This document shows positions 50,098-60,016 of a stretch of DNA of 64,000 nt, one piece after another. The translations under genes were made by a program, and so were the position numbers. Every line of letters starts with the position of its first letter. The stretch's first letter is position 1. The notes under the pieces were generated by a model that saw only the letters and a program-made list of their open reading frames with translations, searched no databases and was not told the DNA's origin. This stretch comes from Paremcibacter sp048266545 (GTDB lineage Bacteria; Pseudomonadota; Alphaproteobacteria; Sphingomonadales; Emcibacteraceae), in NCBI GenBank assembly GCA_048266545.1, contig JBLWZH010000006.1:57427-121426 (forward strand), written 5' to 3'.

Positions 50098-52209
50098 ATG
50101 AAGATAATGAGCAGATTTATCCTGATTGCGGCACTTTTTTCTATCGCAGCCTGTGACAAAAACACTCAAACGCCCCCCTCTGCGGGAGACGTAGACCAGC
50201 CCCGTATTATGAATGCGGATCAGGAGCCGCAAAACTGGCTGGCCCATGGCAGGACCTATGATGAGCAGCGCTACAGCCCGTTGAAAAAGATTACCCGGGA
50301 TAACATCAAGGAACTGGGGCTTGCCTGGCATTATGATTTTGATACCCACAGGGGGCTGGAAGCGACGCCAATTGTTGTCGATGGCGTCATGTATGTCACC
50401 GGGTCCTGGAGTCGCGTTTATGCCTTTAAGGCAGTAAGTGGGGAATTATTATGGGAATTTGATCCGGAAGTACCGGGTGAATGGGCCGTCAATGCCTGTT
50501 GCGATGTGGTGAACCGCGGGGTCGCGGTATGGAAGGGCAAAGTCTATGCCGGAACCCTTGACGGGCGGCTGATTGCGCTGGACGCAGCGACCGGAAAGCC
50601 CGTCTGGGATGCGCTCACCATTGACAAGAGATACCCCTATTCCATTACCGGAGCGCCCCGGGTCATCAAAGATAAGGTTATCATCGGCAATGGTGGCGCC
50701 GAATTTGGCGTTCGGGGCTATGTCGGCGCCTATGATGCCGAAACGGGTGAGCAGCTCTGGCGGTTTTATACGGTGCCCGGCAATCCTGCCGAGGGATTTG
50801 AAAATGAAGTCATGGCGAAAGCGGCCGAAACCTGGACCGGCCAATGGTGGAAACTTGGCGGGGGCGGCACGGTATGGGACAGCATGGCGTACGACCCTGA
50901 ACTGGACCTTCTCTATATTGGTACAGGTAATGGCTCACCGTGGAATCAGGCCATTCGCAGCCCACAAGGCGGTGATAACCTGTTTTTGTCCTCCATCGTC
51001 GCCCTCCGCCCCGACAGCGGTGAATATGTCTGGCATTATCAGACAACACCCGGTGAAATGTGGGACTATACCGCAACCCAACATATGATTTTGGCCGACA
51101 TGGAGATTGAGGGCCGTCAGCGCAAGACCATTATGCAAGCGCCGAAGAATGGCTTCTTCTACGTTCTTGACCGGGAAACAGGCGAATTGATCTCGGCGAA
51201 AAATTTTGTTCCTGTCAATTGGGCGGATCATATCGATATGAAGACCGGACGCCCGGTGGAAAACCCAAATGCCCGCTATTTTACAAGCCCGTGGCTTGCG
51301 TTTCCCAATCCGCTGGGGGCCCATAACTGGCATCCGATGTCCTATAACCCGAACAGCGGGATTGTTTATATTCCGGCTCAGGAAGTTCCTTTTCTTTATG
51401 CGCCGGATAAGGATTTCAAATCAATCCGTCCCGGGATAAACCTGGGTATTGACATGGCCGCGGCGTCCATGCCCGACGATGAAGCCGCAAAAAAGCAGAT
51501 CAAGGCGATGATCAAGGGTCATATTTCCGCCTGGGATCCGGTCAACCAGAAAGAACTGTGGCGCGTGCAGCATCCGGGACCGTGGAATGGCGGGCTGTTG
51601 AATACGGGCGGCAAGCTGTTGTTTCAGGGCAATGCCGCCGGATATTTCGTGGCCTATAATTCGGACAATGGTGAGAAATTATGGTCTTTCCCGGCGCAAA
51701 CCGGGATTGTAGCGTCGCCCGTGACCTTTAGCGTCAATGGAGAGCAATATGTCACGATTTTGGCGGGATGGGGGGGCGTATTCCCTCTCCTCGCAGGGGA
51801 GGCGGCTCAAAAATCCGGTAAAGTCGTAAATAACAGCCGCATCCTGACCTTTAAGCTCGGTGGTAAGGATAAGTTACCGGACTGGAAGTATGTGGAGCCG
51901 GAACTGCCGGAACCGCCACAGGAAACCGCGCGTGAAAAACAGGTCTCCGATGGCAATGCGCTCTACCATCGGTATTGCAGCAGTTGCCATGGCGATACGG
52001 CGGTCAGCGCCGGGGTCTTGCCTGACCTGAGATACAGCCTGGCGCTTCAGGATGACATGTGGTTTAAGATAACCCTGGATGGGATCTTGAAAAGTAATGG
52101 AATGGTGTCCTTCAAAAATCAATTGGGTCGGGATGAGCTGGAAAATATTCGCCACTATGTCATTGCCCGCGCTCACCTGCTGAAGGCGACAACAACGGAC
52201 GTTAAGTAA
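50098..52209 (+). CDS. PQQ-dependent quinohemoprotein alcohol dehydrogenase
   Basis: A 703-residue type II quinohemoprotein. A lipoprotein-like signal (ALFSIAAC, Cys20) is followed by an eight-bladed propeller with the adjacent-Cys disulfide (NACCDVV), repeated tryptophan docking motifs (GKVYAGTLDGRLIALDAATGKPVWD, NGFFYVLDRETGELI) and the catalytic Asp in WDYTATQ. The residue two positions after that Asp is Thr, not Asp, so the calcium rather than lanthanide form is predicted. The C-terminal cytochrome c domain has one CSSCH site (about residue 625). It oxidises alcohols in the periplasm. AGGAAG-like sequence precedes the ATG. Confidence 0.93.
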   Translation: MKIMSRFILIAALFSIAACDKNTQTPPSAGDVDQPRIMNADQEPQNWLAHGRTYDEQRYSPLKKITRDNIKELGLAWHYDFDTHRGLEATPIVVDGVMYVTGSWSRVYAFKAVSGELLWEFDPEVPGEWAVNACCDVVNRGVAVWKGKVYAGTLDGRLIALDAATGKPVWDALTIDKRYPYSITGAPRVIKDKVIIGNGGAEFGVRGYVGAYDAETGEQLWRFYTVPGNPAEGFENEVMAKAAETWTGQWWKLGGGGTVWDSMAYDPELDLLYIGTGNGSPWNQAIRSPQGGDNLFLSSIVALRPDSGEYVWHYQTTPGEMWDYTATQHMILADMEIEGRQRKTIMQAPKNGFFYVLDRETGELISAKNFVPVNWADHIDMKTGRPVENPNARYFTSPWLAFPNPLGAHNWHPMSYNPNSGIVYIPAQEVPFLYAPDKDFKSIRPGINLGIDMAAASMPDDEAAKKQIKAMIKGHISAWDPVNQKELWRVQHPGPWNGGLLNTGGKLLFQGNAAGYFVAYNSDNGEKLWSFPAQTGIVASPVTFSVNGEQYVTILAGWGGVFPLLAGEAAQKSGKVVNNSRILTFKLGGKDKLPDWKYVEPELPEPPQETAREKQVSDGNALYHRYCSSCHGDTAVSAGVLPDLRYSLALQDDMWFKITLDGILKSNGMVSFKNQLGRDELENIRHYVIARAHLLKATTTDVK

Positions 52210-52216
52210 TTTTATT

Positions 52217-54298
52217 ATGGGTAAAAAAACTGTTCTGATAAAAGTTGCATTCTTGCCTCTGGTCAGTCACCTGATCGCCTTGGCGACAGCCGCCGACGAT
52301 CAGGCGTCGCTGGAAGAAATCATCACCAGCCAGTCTCGTCATGAAAAGCCGCTTTCGGATCTCAGTGGCAATATAACCGCCGTCAGCGCCAGTGAATTGG
52401 ACTTGGTGAAACCCACGCATTTTAATGAGTTGGCCGTCCGGCTGTCAGGGGTCAATCTCTCCCGAAACAGCGGTCAGGAATATCTGGCGGCGATACGCTC
52501 CCCGATATTTACCGGTTCGGGCGCCTGCGGCGCTTTTCTCATGGCCCAGGATAACATTCCGCTCCGGGCGGCCGGTTTTTGTAATGCCAACGAACTCTTC
52601 GAAGGGTTTACCGAACAGGCCGAACGGGTTGAGGTCGTCAAAGGCCCGGGGTCAGCCCTCTACGGCTCCAATGCGCTCCATGGCATGATCAATATCATTA
52701 CGGCCAAAGCGGACACGGATGAGGGGAAGGCCAGCGTCGAAACCGGGGCGGATGATTTTATCCGCCTGAATTTTTCAAAGGGTTTTTCAGGGGAGAAGCA
52801 GGGGCTGCGGTTAAGCGCCAGCCTCACCCATGACGGCGGTTTTCGCGACCAGTCCGGTTACGACCAGCAGAAAATCAATTTACGTCATCGTTATCAGGGC
52901 GACGCCTGGGAGATTGAGTCAAGCCTGTATCTGACCAATCTGGATCAGGAAACTGCGGGTTACATCACCGGCCGGGATGCGTATCAGGACGCGGCGAAAA
53001 TCAGGACCAACCCCAATCCGGAAGCTTTCCGCAAGGCCCGGTCATTGCGCTACTGGACGCAATTTTCGACTGCTCTGACCGAAAATGCGCAATGGCGGAT
53101 CACCCCGTATATGCGCTTGCTGGAAATGGAGTTCCTGATGCATTTCCTGCCTGGCCAACCTCTGGAGGAAAACAGTCAGGCCAGCTTCGGGCTGCAAAAC
53201 GGTTTTTACCTATACCCCGGTCATGACATTGAACTGGTCACAGGCTTTGATCTGGAATATACCCGCGGCGCATTAAAACAGACACAGGCCGCCCCAACGA
53301 CAGGGTCGGCCTTTTTACAGGCGACCGTTCCGGCGGGCAAGCAATATGATTATGATGTCGACAGTTTCATGGCGGCGGCATTCCTTCAGGGCGATATGGC
53401 CCTTGGCGAGAAATTAAGCCTGCTGGCGGGGGCGCGCCTGGAATATATCCGCTATGATTATCGGAATAACATGTTATCCGGGCGAACCCGCGATGACGGA
53501 ACAGCCTGCGGTTTCGGGGGCTGCCGCTACAGCCGGCCGGAAGACCGCCGGGACGATTTCACCGTCTTTTCCCCCAAAGTCGGTCTGTTGTATAAATATC
53601 ACCAGAACCATCATCTCTACCTGAATCTGAGCCATGGCTTCAGGGCGCCGCAGGCCACCGAACTCTATCGACTGCAGCGCGAGCAGCAGGTCGCAGATCT
53701 GGACAAGGTCAGTCTTAAGAATGCCGAGATCGGCCTGCGGGGCGAAGGGACACGCTGGCGCTATGATATCGCCTTCTATGTTATGGATAAAACAAATTAC
53801 ATCTTCCGCGATTCATCCTATTTCAATGTTAACAATGGCGAGTCGGATCATATCGGGGCTGACCTCACCCTTGGCTTTGACGTTACGCAGCAGGTGTCTT
53901 TAAGCGGTAATGTCAGCTTTGCCCGGCATCGTTATAATTTTGATTATGTCAGCAACGGCATCAACCTAAAGGGTAGGGAGATTGACACCGCCCCCAATGA
54001 ATTTGGCAGTTTACAGGTCACCTGGCGCCCGGCAAAAAACATTACAATGGAAATGGAATGGGTTCATATGGGACGTTATTTCCTCGACCCGGAAAACCTG
54101 TACCAATATGGCGGCCATGATTATTTCAATATGCGCGGCTTTGTTGATATTTCGGATCACATCAGGTTTTCCTTCCGCTTGATGAATCTGACCAATCGCA
54201 AATATGCCGAACGGGCTGATTACACGGTCTTTTCCGGCCCGCGATATTTCCCGGCCCGGCCGCGATCACTTTATCTCGGTGTAAGTGCAACTTTTTGA
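52217..54298 (+). CDS. TonB-dependent outer membrane receptor
   Basis: A 693-residue receptor with a signal peptide (about 1-25), a plug domain containing LEEIITSQSRHEKPLSDLSG, IRSPIFTGSGACGAFLMAQDNIPLR and AERVEVVKGPGSALYGSNALHGMINIITAK, and a barrel with NLSHGFRAPQATELYRLQ ending in the aromatic GVSATF. Two plug cysteines (GACG, FCN) may form a disulfide. It starts 7 bp after the PQQ dehydrogenase stop, so the two are cotranscribed. This tight link suggests import of the dehydrogenase's substrate or of PQQ. Confidence 0.92.
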   Translation: MGKKTVLIKVAFLPLVSHLIALATAADDQASLEEIITSQSRHEKPLSDLSGNITAVSASELDLVKPTHFNELAVRLSGVNLSRNSGQEYLAAIRSPIFTGSGACGAFLMAQDNIPLRAAGFCNANELFEGFTEQAERVEVVKGPGSALYGSNALHGMINIITAKADTDEGKASVETGADDFIRLNFSKGFSGEKQGLRLSASLTHDGGFRDQSGYDQQKINLRHRYQGDAWEIESSLYLTNLDQETAGYITGRDAYQDAAKIRTNPNPEAFRKARSLRYWTQFSTALTENAQWRITPYMRLLEMEFLMHFLPGQPLEENSQASFGLQNGFYLYPGHDIELVTGFDLEYTRGALKQTQAAPTTGSAFLQATVPAGKQYDYDVDSFMAAAFLQGDMALGEKLSLLAGARLEYIRYDYRNNMLSGRTRDDGTACGFGGCRYSRPEDRRDDFTVFSPKVGLLYKYHQNHHLYLNLSHGFRAPQATELYRLQREQQVADLDKVSLKNAEIGLRGEGTRWRYDIAFYVMDKTNYIFRDSSYFNVNNGESDHIGADLTLGFDVTQQVSLSGNVSFARHRYNFDYVSNGINLKGREIDTAPNEFGSLQVTWRPAKNITMEMEWVHMGRYFLDPENLYQYGGHDYFNMRGFVDISDHIRFSFRLMNLTNRKYAERADYTVFSGPRYFPARPRSLYLGVSATF

Positions 54299-54383
54299 TA
54301 CTTAAGCCGGGTTACATTACATTTCACCGTTCGGTCACCATGGGTAATCCTAATGGCGAGACCTGCTTTTCATAATCTGGTTC

Positions 54384-57023
54384 CTAGGGTCTGTGGCTGC
54401 GTCCTATAAGTTCCTTTATTTCCGGTTTGCAGGATCCACAATTGCGCCCGGCATTCAGCAGGGTGCCTATATCCTCCACTGTCATGGCCGGTTTTTCTTC
54501 AAATGCCGTAAGAATAGCCTGTTGGCTGACGCCGTAACAGGCGCAAACAATGGGTCCTGCCATGGGAGACAAGTCATGTGATTGTCCTGACAGCAGGATC
54601 GGGCGGCTGTGGGGGGGCAAACTGTCTTTTTTAAATAATGATTCCAGCCAGCTTCTGTCCGGCAGCGCCCCCTTTGAGGTGGCGAACAGGCAGATATCCA
54701 ACTTGTTGTCTGTGATTCTGGCAAGGCGCATTTGACCCGATGCCGGGTTGCTGAAACTAAGGGTGTCAGCATCGCCCTCCTGGGCCAGGAAGGGGGCGAG
54801 AAAAGGGTTGCTCTTTATTTCATCCGTGCCGGCAATCTCCAGAATATGGCAATTTTTCTGATAGCTGTAGCACCAGTAGTCCAAATGCTTGGGCGTGATT
54901 TTTTCCCGCGACAGCAAAAAGCCATGCCATCTGGGCGACCATTTTTCCAGGCGAACCGGGGTATGTTTCAGTTCGGGCTGGCCGGAGTGGGGATCGGCAG
55001 CCGGATTGACCAGACGTCCTGTCACGGCATTGGCCGCAAAGGCGTCTGTCCAGTGCAGGGGCATGAATATCTGCCTTATTTGCTGTTCAGTGGTAATGTG
55101 GACGCGCACCAGAGCGTCCCCCCAGCGGCTAGTTATTTTGACGAAACCTTTATTCACAAGTTTATAATTTTCCGCATCCTGAGGATGAATATTTATATAG
55201 GGTTCTTCCCGGTGGGCATTCAGCCGGGGGGATTTCCCGGTCCTTGTCATGGTATGCCATTGATCGCGAATACGGCCGCTATTGAGGATCAGGGGGTATG
55301 ATATGTCGGGGCTGTTAACCGGATTCTGCGTGTGGACAGCGACAAAACGGGCGCGTTTGTCTTCGGTATAAAAATTACCTTGGTCAAAGAAGCGGCTTTT
55401 CCCCGTGGGATTCGCGGCATCTACCGGCCATTGAATAGGGAAAAGGTCATCATAACCGTTACTAAGACCCGAAAGGTCAAAGTCACGGGCGCCGTTGTTC
55501 TCGAAGGCTGAAAGGGTGGCATGTTCCGCGAAAATCTCATCGGGAGAGGTATAATCAAAATGCTCGGCAAATCCCATGCGCTTGGCGACGTTCGTTATGA
55601 TCCACCAGTCGGGTCGCGCTTCTTTAGGGGCTTTTAAAAAGCGGCGTTGCCGGGATATGCGGCGTTCGCTGTTGGTCACCGTCCCGTCTTTTTCACCCCA
55701 GGCCAGGGCGGGCAGGGCGATATGGGCGTATTTCATCGTGTCTGTATTTTGCATGACATCAGAAACAATAACCAATTCACATTTTTCCAGGGCTTCACGG
55801 ACATAATTCGCATCGGGCATGCTGACGGCCGGATTGGTCGCCATGATCCAGATGGCTTTGATCCGACCCTCGTGAACCGCGCGGAACATATCCACCGCTT
55901 TCAGACCGGGTTTTCTGGCGAGGTTATCCGTCTGCCAAAATCGGCTGACGCGATCATGTGACTTTTCCTCAAAATCCATATGGGCCGCCAGCATGTTTGC
56001 GAGACCCCCGACCTCACGACCGCCCATGGCGTTGGGTTGGCCGGTGATTGAAAAAGGCCCCGCGCCCGTCTTGCCGATACGTCCGGTAAGCAGGTGGCAA
56101 TTGATAATGGCGTTGACCTTGTCCGTGCCCTGAGAAGATTGGTTGACGCCCTGGGAATAAACCGTGAGGACTTTCTCTGTATTGGCGAAAAGGTCAAAAA
56201 ATGCGGCAAGGTTATCCTCGGAAAGGCCGCAACTTTGAGCAAGTGTCGCCATGTCGGGCGCGTCTTTTAGCGCTTCAGTCAAGGCTGCCTCCAATCCGGT
56301 GGTATGGTTGGTTACGAAGTCCGTGTCCGTGAGCCCCTCGTTTGCTAGATGGACCAGCAGGCCGTTGAATAACCTGACATCACTGCCGGGTTTTAGGGCC
56401 AGATGCAGATTGGCGCTGTCGCAGGTCGGCGTGCGCCTGGGGTCAATGACTACAAGCCGGGTTCCCCGGTTCTCTTGTGTGCTGATAAGGCGCTGAAACA
56501 GAATGGGGTGACACCAGGCCGCATTGGATCCCACCAGAACCACAAGATCAGCCTGATCCCAGTCTTCATAGCACCCGGGAACGGTGTCGCTGCCAAAGGC
56601 CCTTTTATGGCCGGCAACGGCGGAGGACATGCACAGACGGGAATTGGTGTCGATATTGGCGGACCCAATGAAACCTTTCATCAGCTTGTTGGCGACATAA
56701 TAATCTTCGGTCAGCAACTGGCCGGAGACATAAAAGCCGATGGCGTCGGGACCATGCTGCTTTTTGATTTTGTTCAACCCTGATGCAACGACCTGGGAAG
56801 CGACGTTCCAACTGACTTTCTGGCCGTAAATCTCCGGGGTTAGAAGCCGGTCTTCCAGGCCGAGCGTTTCGGCCAGCGCGCCGCCTTTAGAGCATAGTTT
56901 GCCAAAGTTGGCCGGATGATCCGGGTCGCCTTTGACGGTGACCGCGCCGTCTTCCTGCGTGCGGGCGATGACGCCGCAACCGACGCCACAGTAAGGGCAG
57001 GTGGTTCGGGTTTCCTCAGTCAT
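54384..57023 (-). CDS. nasA: NasA, assimilatory nitrate reductase catalytic subunit
   Basis: An 879-residue molybdenum bis-MGD enzyme for cytoplasmic nitrate assimilation. It starts with the [4Fe-4S] site CPYCGVGCGV, without any Tat signal, unlike napA. The molybdenum ligand Cys is in NSRLCMSSAVAGHKRAFG, and QGVNQSSQGTDKVNAI and SGRIRDQWHTMTRTG are typical. The C-terminal 60 residues form a BFD-like [2Fe-2S] domain (CACYGVSQQAI and CGSCKPEI). The start overlaps the nirD end by 8 bases. It forms an operon nirB-nirD-nasA. Confidence 0.95.
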   Translation of the reverse strand: MTEETRTTCPYCGVGCGVIARTQEDGAVTVKGDPDHPANFGKLCSKGGALAETLGLEDRLLTPEIYGQKVSWNVASQVVASGLNKIKKQHGPDAIGFYVSGQLLTEDYYVANKLMKGFIGSANIDTNSRLCMSSAVAGHKRAFGSDTVPGCYEDWDQADLVVLVGSNAAWCHPILFQRLISTQENRGTRLVVIDPRRTPTCDSANLHLALKPGSDVRLFNGLLVHLANEGLTDTDFVTNHTTGLEAALTEALKDAPDMATLAQSCGLSEDNLAAFFDLFANTEKVLTVYSQGVNQSSQGTDKVNAIINCHLLTGRIGKTGAGPFSITGQPNAMGGREVGGLANMLAAHMDFEEKSHDRVSRFWQTDNLARKPGLKAVDMFRAVHEGRIKAIWIMATNPAVSMPDANYVREALEKCELVIVSDVMQNTDTMKYAHIALPALAWGEKDGTVTNSERRISRQRRFLKAPKEARPDWWIITNVAKRMGFAEHFDYTSPDEIFAEHATLSAFENNGARDFDLSGLSNGYDDLFPIQWPVDAANPTGKSRFFDQGNFYTEDKRARFVAVHTQNPVNSPDISYPLILNSGRIRDQWHTMTRTGKSPRLNAHREEPYINIHPQDAENYKLVNKGFVKITSRWGDALVRVHITTEQQIRQIFMPLHWTDAFAANAVTGRLVNPAADPHSGQPELKHTPVRLEKWSPRWHGFLLSREKITPKHLDYWCYSYQKNCHILEIAGTDEIKSNPFLAPFLAQEGDADTLSFSNPASGQMRLARITDNKLDICLFATSKGALPDRSWLESLFKKDSLPPHSRPILLSGQSHDLSPMAGPIVCACYGVSQQAILTAFEEKPAMTVEDIGTLLNAGRNCGSCKPEIKELIGRSHRP

Positions 57024-57360
57024 CAGTACCGGTGGCTTTTAGGTTAGCAGGTAACGCCATAAATACTTTATCTCCTTTTATTCGGGTGGGGATGACATGG
57101 CTGCATCCGTTGTCCGGGCCAAGCGCTTCACCGTTCTCCAGAGAAATATTCCAGTTGTGCAGTGGGCAGGAGACGCTTTTGCCATGGATGATGCCCTGGG
57201 ACAGAGGGCCCCCTTTGTGGGGACATTTATCTTCAAGGGCAAAGACCGCGCCGGTCGCCGTTTTGAAAATAGCAATATCTGTCCCACCCGTTTTAACAAC
57301 CCGGGAGCCGAGATAGGGAATGTCCTCCAATTGACCTACTTCAATCCAGTTCTGTGTCAT
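57016..57360 (-). CDS. nirD: NirD, nitrite reductase small subunit (Rieske-type)
   Basis: A 114-residue Rieske-fold protein that partners NirB. The motifs CPHKGGPLSQG and CPLHNWNISL keep the full Cys-His pairs (CxH and CxxH), so a [2Fe-2S] cluster can bind, unlike enterobacterial NirD which has lost ligands. It starts 4 bp after nirB and overlaps nasA. Part of nitrite reduction to ammonium. Confidence 0.93.
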   Translation of the reverse strand: MTQNWIEVGQLEDIPYLGSRVVKTGGTDIAIFKTATGAVFALEDKCPHKGGPLSQGIIHGKSVSCPLHNWNISLENGEALGPDNGCSHVIPTRIKGDKVFMALPANLKATGTDD

Positions 57361-57364
57361 GGTC

Positions 57365-59800
57365 TTATCCTACATCTGCGAGAGGTTTAAATTCATGGGC
57401 ATGGACGTTGTTCTCTACCCGCTCAGCCCAGGGGTCTTCCTGGTTGTCCTTCTGGGAAAGATGGAAACGCGCCACCAGTCTTTTACGGTTCTCGGGATTG
57501 TCAACAATACGCTTTTTAATACTGTCCAGCCCGACGCGCTCCACCCACGGGGCCGTGCGTTCAAGGTAATGGCCCTCTTCGCGATAGAGCTGCATAAAGG
57601 CCGCGGCATATTCCTTGACTTCTTCATCCGTTGTGACCTTGCACAACAAGTCGCAGGCCCTGACATGCATGCCGCCGTTGCCGCCCACATGAAGTTCCCA
57701 TCCGCTGTCCACGGCGACAACCCCGAAATCCTTGATGGTGGCTTCGGCGCAGTTTCTGGGACAGCCGCTGACCGCCATCTTAAATTTATGCGGGGTCCAG
57801 CTGCCCCAGGTCATCTTTTCCAACGCGACCCCCATGCCCATGGACATCTGGGTGCCGAAGCGGCACCATTCCTGACCGACGCAGGTTTTTACTGTCCGCA
57901 GGGATTTGCCGTAAGCATGGCCGGAGACCATGCCGGCTGCATTCAGGTCTGCCCAGACACCGGGCAGGTCTTCTTTTCGGATGCCCAGAAGGTCAATGCG
58001 CTGGCCGCCTGTAACCTTGACGGTGGGAATGTCGAATTTATCCGCCACGTCAGCGATCGCCCGCAGTTCTTTAGGATTTGTCAGGCCGCCCCACATGCGT
58101 GGCACGACGCTATAGGTGCCGTCCTTCTGGATATTGGCATGAACCCGTTCGTTGATATAGCGGGATTGGGAATCGTCCTTATATTCGCCGGGCCAGGCTG
58201 CAATCAGGTAGTAATTCAGGGCCGGCCGGCATTTGGAGCAGCCATTGGGCGTTTTCCAGTGCAGCATTTGCATTACTGCAGGAATTTCCTTTAAATTGTG
58301 CAGTTGAATGAGATGTCTTGCATCATCGTGCGTATGATCGGTGCAGCCGCACATGGGGGTGGCTGCCGGGGTCTCATAGTCCTCGCCAAGGGTCAGCGCC
58401 ATGACCTGTTCCACCAGATGGGTACAGGAGCCACAGCTGGCGGACGCCTTGGTATGGGCGCGGACCTCATCGAGACTTGAGAGACCTTTCTCGCTGATAG
58501 CGGAGGTGATCGCGCCTTTTGATACGCCGTTACAGCCGCAAATCTCCGCCTCAAGAGGCAATGCTGTAACGGCCGCCAGGGGGTCCACGGCGGTGTCTCC
58601 CATGGCAAGAGATTGTCCAAATATCAGATGGTCACGTATGTCACCGATCCTATCCTTGTCCTTCAAAAGCTGGAAATACCACGGGCCATCGGTAACATCG
58701 CCGTATAATACAGTGCCGACAATACGATCGTCCTTGATGATCAATCGTTTATAGATACCTTGCCGGGCATCCCGAAGGACAATGTCTTCAGCCCCTTCGC
58801 CCCCACTGAAGTCACCGGCAGAAAATAGTTCTACCCCGGTTACTTTCAATTTTGTGCTGGTGACAGATCCTTTGTAATGGCTGTTATAACCCGCCATAAA
58901 TCCTGCCAGCGCACGGCCCATCTCATACAATGGCGATACCAGGCCGTATACCTCGCCCCTGTGTTCCACACATTCACCGACGGCGAAAATATCGGGGTCA
59001 GATGTTTGAAGGTGATCATTGACAACAACGCCTCGATTACAGTCCAGACCTGCGTCCCTGGCCAAGGCTATGTTGGGACGAATGCCGACGGCCATGACAA
59101 CAAGGTCTGCAGGGATTTCAGCGCCGTCGGATAATTTTACAGCCTGAACACGACCGTCACCAATGAGTTCTTTGGTGTTGGCTTCTGTCAAAATGCTGAT
59201 GCCACGGCTTTCGAGGTCAGATTTCAGGAGATACCCCGCTGCTTCGTCAAGCTGTCGTTCCATTAAGGTATCGGCCAGATGGATGACCGTAACATTCATG
59301 CCGTTTCGTTTGAGGCCATAAGCGGCTTCCAACCCCAGAAGCCCGCCGCCGATCACGACGGCATTTTTATAGGTTTTTGATGCCTCAATCATGTCATCGA
59401 CATCTTTTATATCCCGGAAGGTGACAATGCCGTCGAGATCCTTTCCCGGTACCGGTATGATAAAGGGATCTGAACCTGTCGCGATCCACAAGGTGTCGTA
59501 AGGTATGATCCGGTCATTGTCGCTCACAATCGTTTTGTTGGACCGATTGATGGCGATGACTTTCTCACCCGAAAACAGGGTGATGTCATTGTTGTCATAC
59601 CAGGCTTGGTCATTGATGATGATGTCATCAAACGCCTGTTCCCCGGCAAGAACCGGTGACAGCATAATTCTGTTATAATTGACATGAGGTTCGGCGCCAA
59701 AAACAGTGATGTCATATTCTTTAGCAGCCAGTTGCAATAGCTCCTCCAGCGCTCTCATGCCAGCCATGCCGTTACCAATAATGACGAGTTTCTTTTTCAT
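57365..59800 (-). CDS. nirB: NirB, NAD(P)H-nitrite reductase large subunit
   Basis: An 811-residue siroheme nitrite reductase producing ammonium. Domains: N-terminal FAD/NAD(P) oxidoreductase (IGNGMAGMRALEELL; GGGLLGLEAAYGLKRNG; DIFAVGECVEH), BFD-like [2Fe-2S] (CGCNGVSKGAI, SCGSCTHLVEQ), a nitrite/sulfite-reductase ferredoxin half-domain, and the siroheme/[4Fe-4S] domain (CVGQEWCRFG, SGCPRNCAEATIKDFG). Full length for the class. It is the first gene of the operon, with its start 105 bp from a sigma-54 promoter. Confidence 0.96.
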   Translation of the reverse strand: MKKKLVIIGNGMAGMRALEELLQLAAKEYDITVFGAEPHVNYNRIMLSPVLAGEQAFDDIIINDQAWYDNNDITLFSGEKVIAINRSNKTIVSDNDRIIPYDTLWIATGSDPFIIPVPGKDLDGIVTFRDIKDVDDMIEASKTYKNAVVIGGGLLGLEAAYGLKRNGMNVTVIHLADTLMERQLDEAAGYLLKSDLESRGISILTEANTKELIGDGRVQAVKLSDGAEIPADLVVMAVGIRPNIALARDAGLDCNRGVVVNDHLQTSDPDIFAVGECVEHRGEVYGLVSPLYEMGRALAGFMAGYNSHYKGSVTSTKLKVTGVELFSAGDFSGGEGAEDIVLRDARQGIYKRLIIKDDRIVGTVLYGDVTDGPWYFQLLKDKDRIGDIRDHLIFGQSLAMGDTAVDPLAAVTALPLEAEICGCNGVSKGAITSAISEKGLSSLDEVRAHTKASASCGSCTHLVEQVMALTLGEDYETPAATPMCGCTDHTHDDARHLIQLHNLKEIPAVMQMLHWKTPNGCSKCRPALNYYLIAAWPGEYKDDSQSRYINERVHANIQKDGTYSVVPRMWGGLTNPKELRAIADVADKFDIPTVKVTGGQRIDLLGIRKEDLPGVWADLNAAGMVSGHAYGKSLRTVKTCVGQEWCRFGTQMSMGMGVALEKMTWGSWTPHKFKMAVSGCPRNCAEATIKDFGVVAVDSGWELHVGGNGGMHVRACDLLCKVTTDEEVKEYAAAFMQLYREEGHYLERTAPWVERVGLDSIKKRIVDNPENRKRLVARFHLSQKDNQEDPWAERVENNVHAHEFKPLADVG

Positions 59801-59914
59801 GATGATCTCACTTGCTGTTGGGAATGCAGCGTGTCGTTAGTGCTGGGATTTTCCTGTTATCAGGTGTTGTGCCCATTGTTAAACAACATTCTTCAGTATC
59901 ATGACCTTCATATA

Positions 59915-59930
59915 AGCAAGCCTTATGCCA
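59915..59930 (-). promoter_or_regulatory. Sigma-54 promoter for nirB-nirD-nasA
   Basis: On the minus strand TGGCAT-AAGGC-TTGCT (59930 down to 59915) fits TGGCAC-N5-TTGCT with the essential GG and GC at correct spacing; one further T precedes it (TTGGCAT). Transcription would start near 59904, about 100 bases before the nirB ATG. It implies control by RpoN and an activator such as NtrC. Confidence 0.75.
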
Positions 59931-60016
59931 ACCCGATTTTCCCCTTTGTTTTCAATAAAAATCACTTTCCCCAAGATAAATCTGGGTGCGGTTGCTCTAA
60001 TTATTGTGCGGACGCT

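Noticed and set aside
50098..52209. Lanthanide-dependent alcohol dehydrogenase
   Set aside because: The residue two positions after the catalytic Asp is Thr (WDYTATQ), not the Asp that lanthanide enzymes use to bind the metal.
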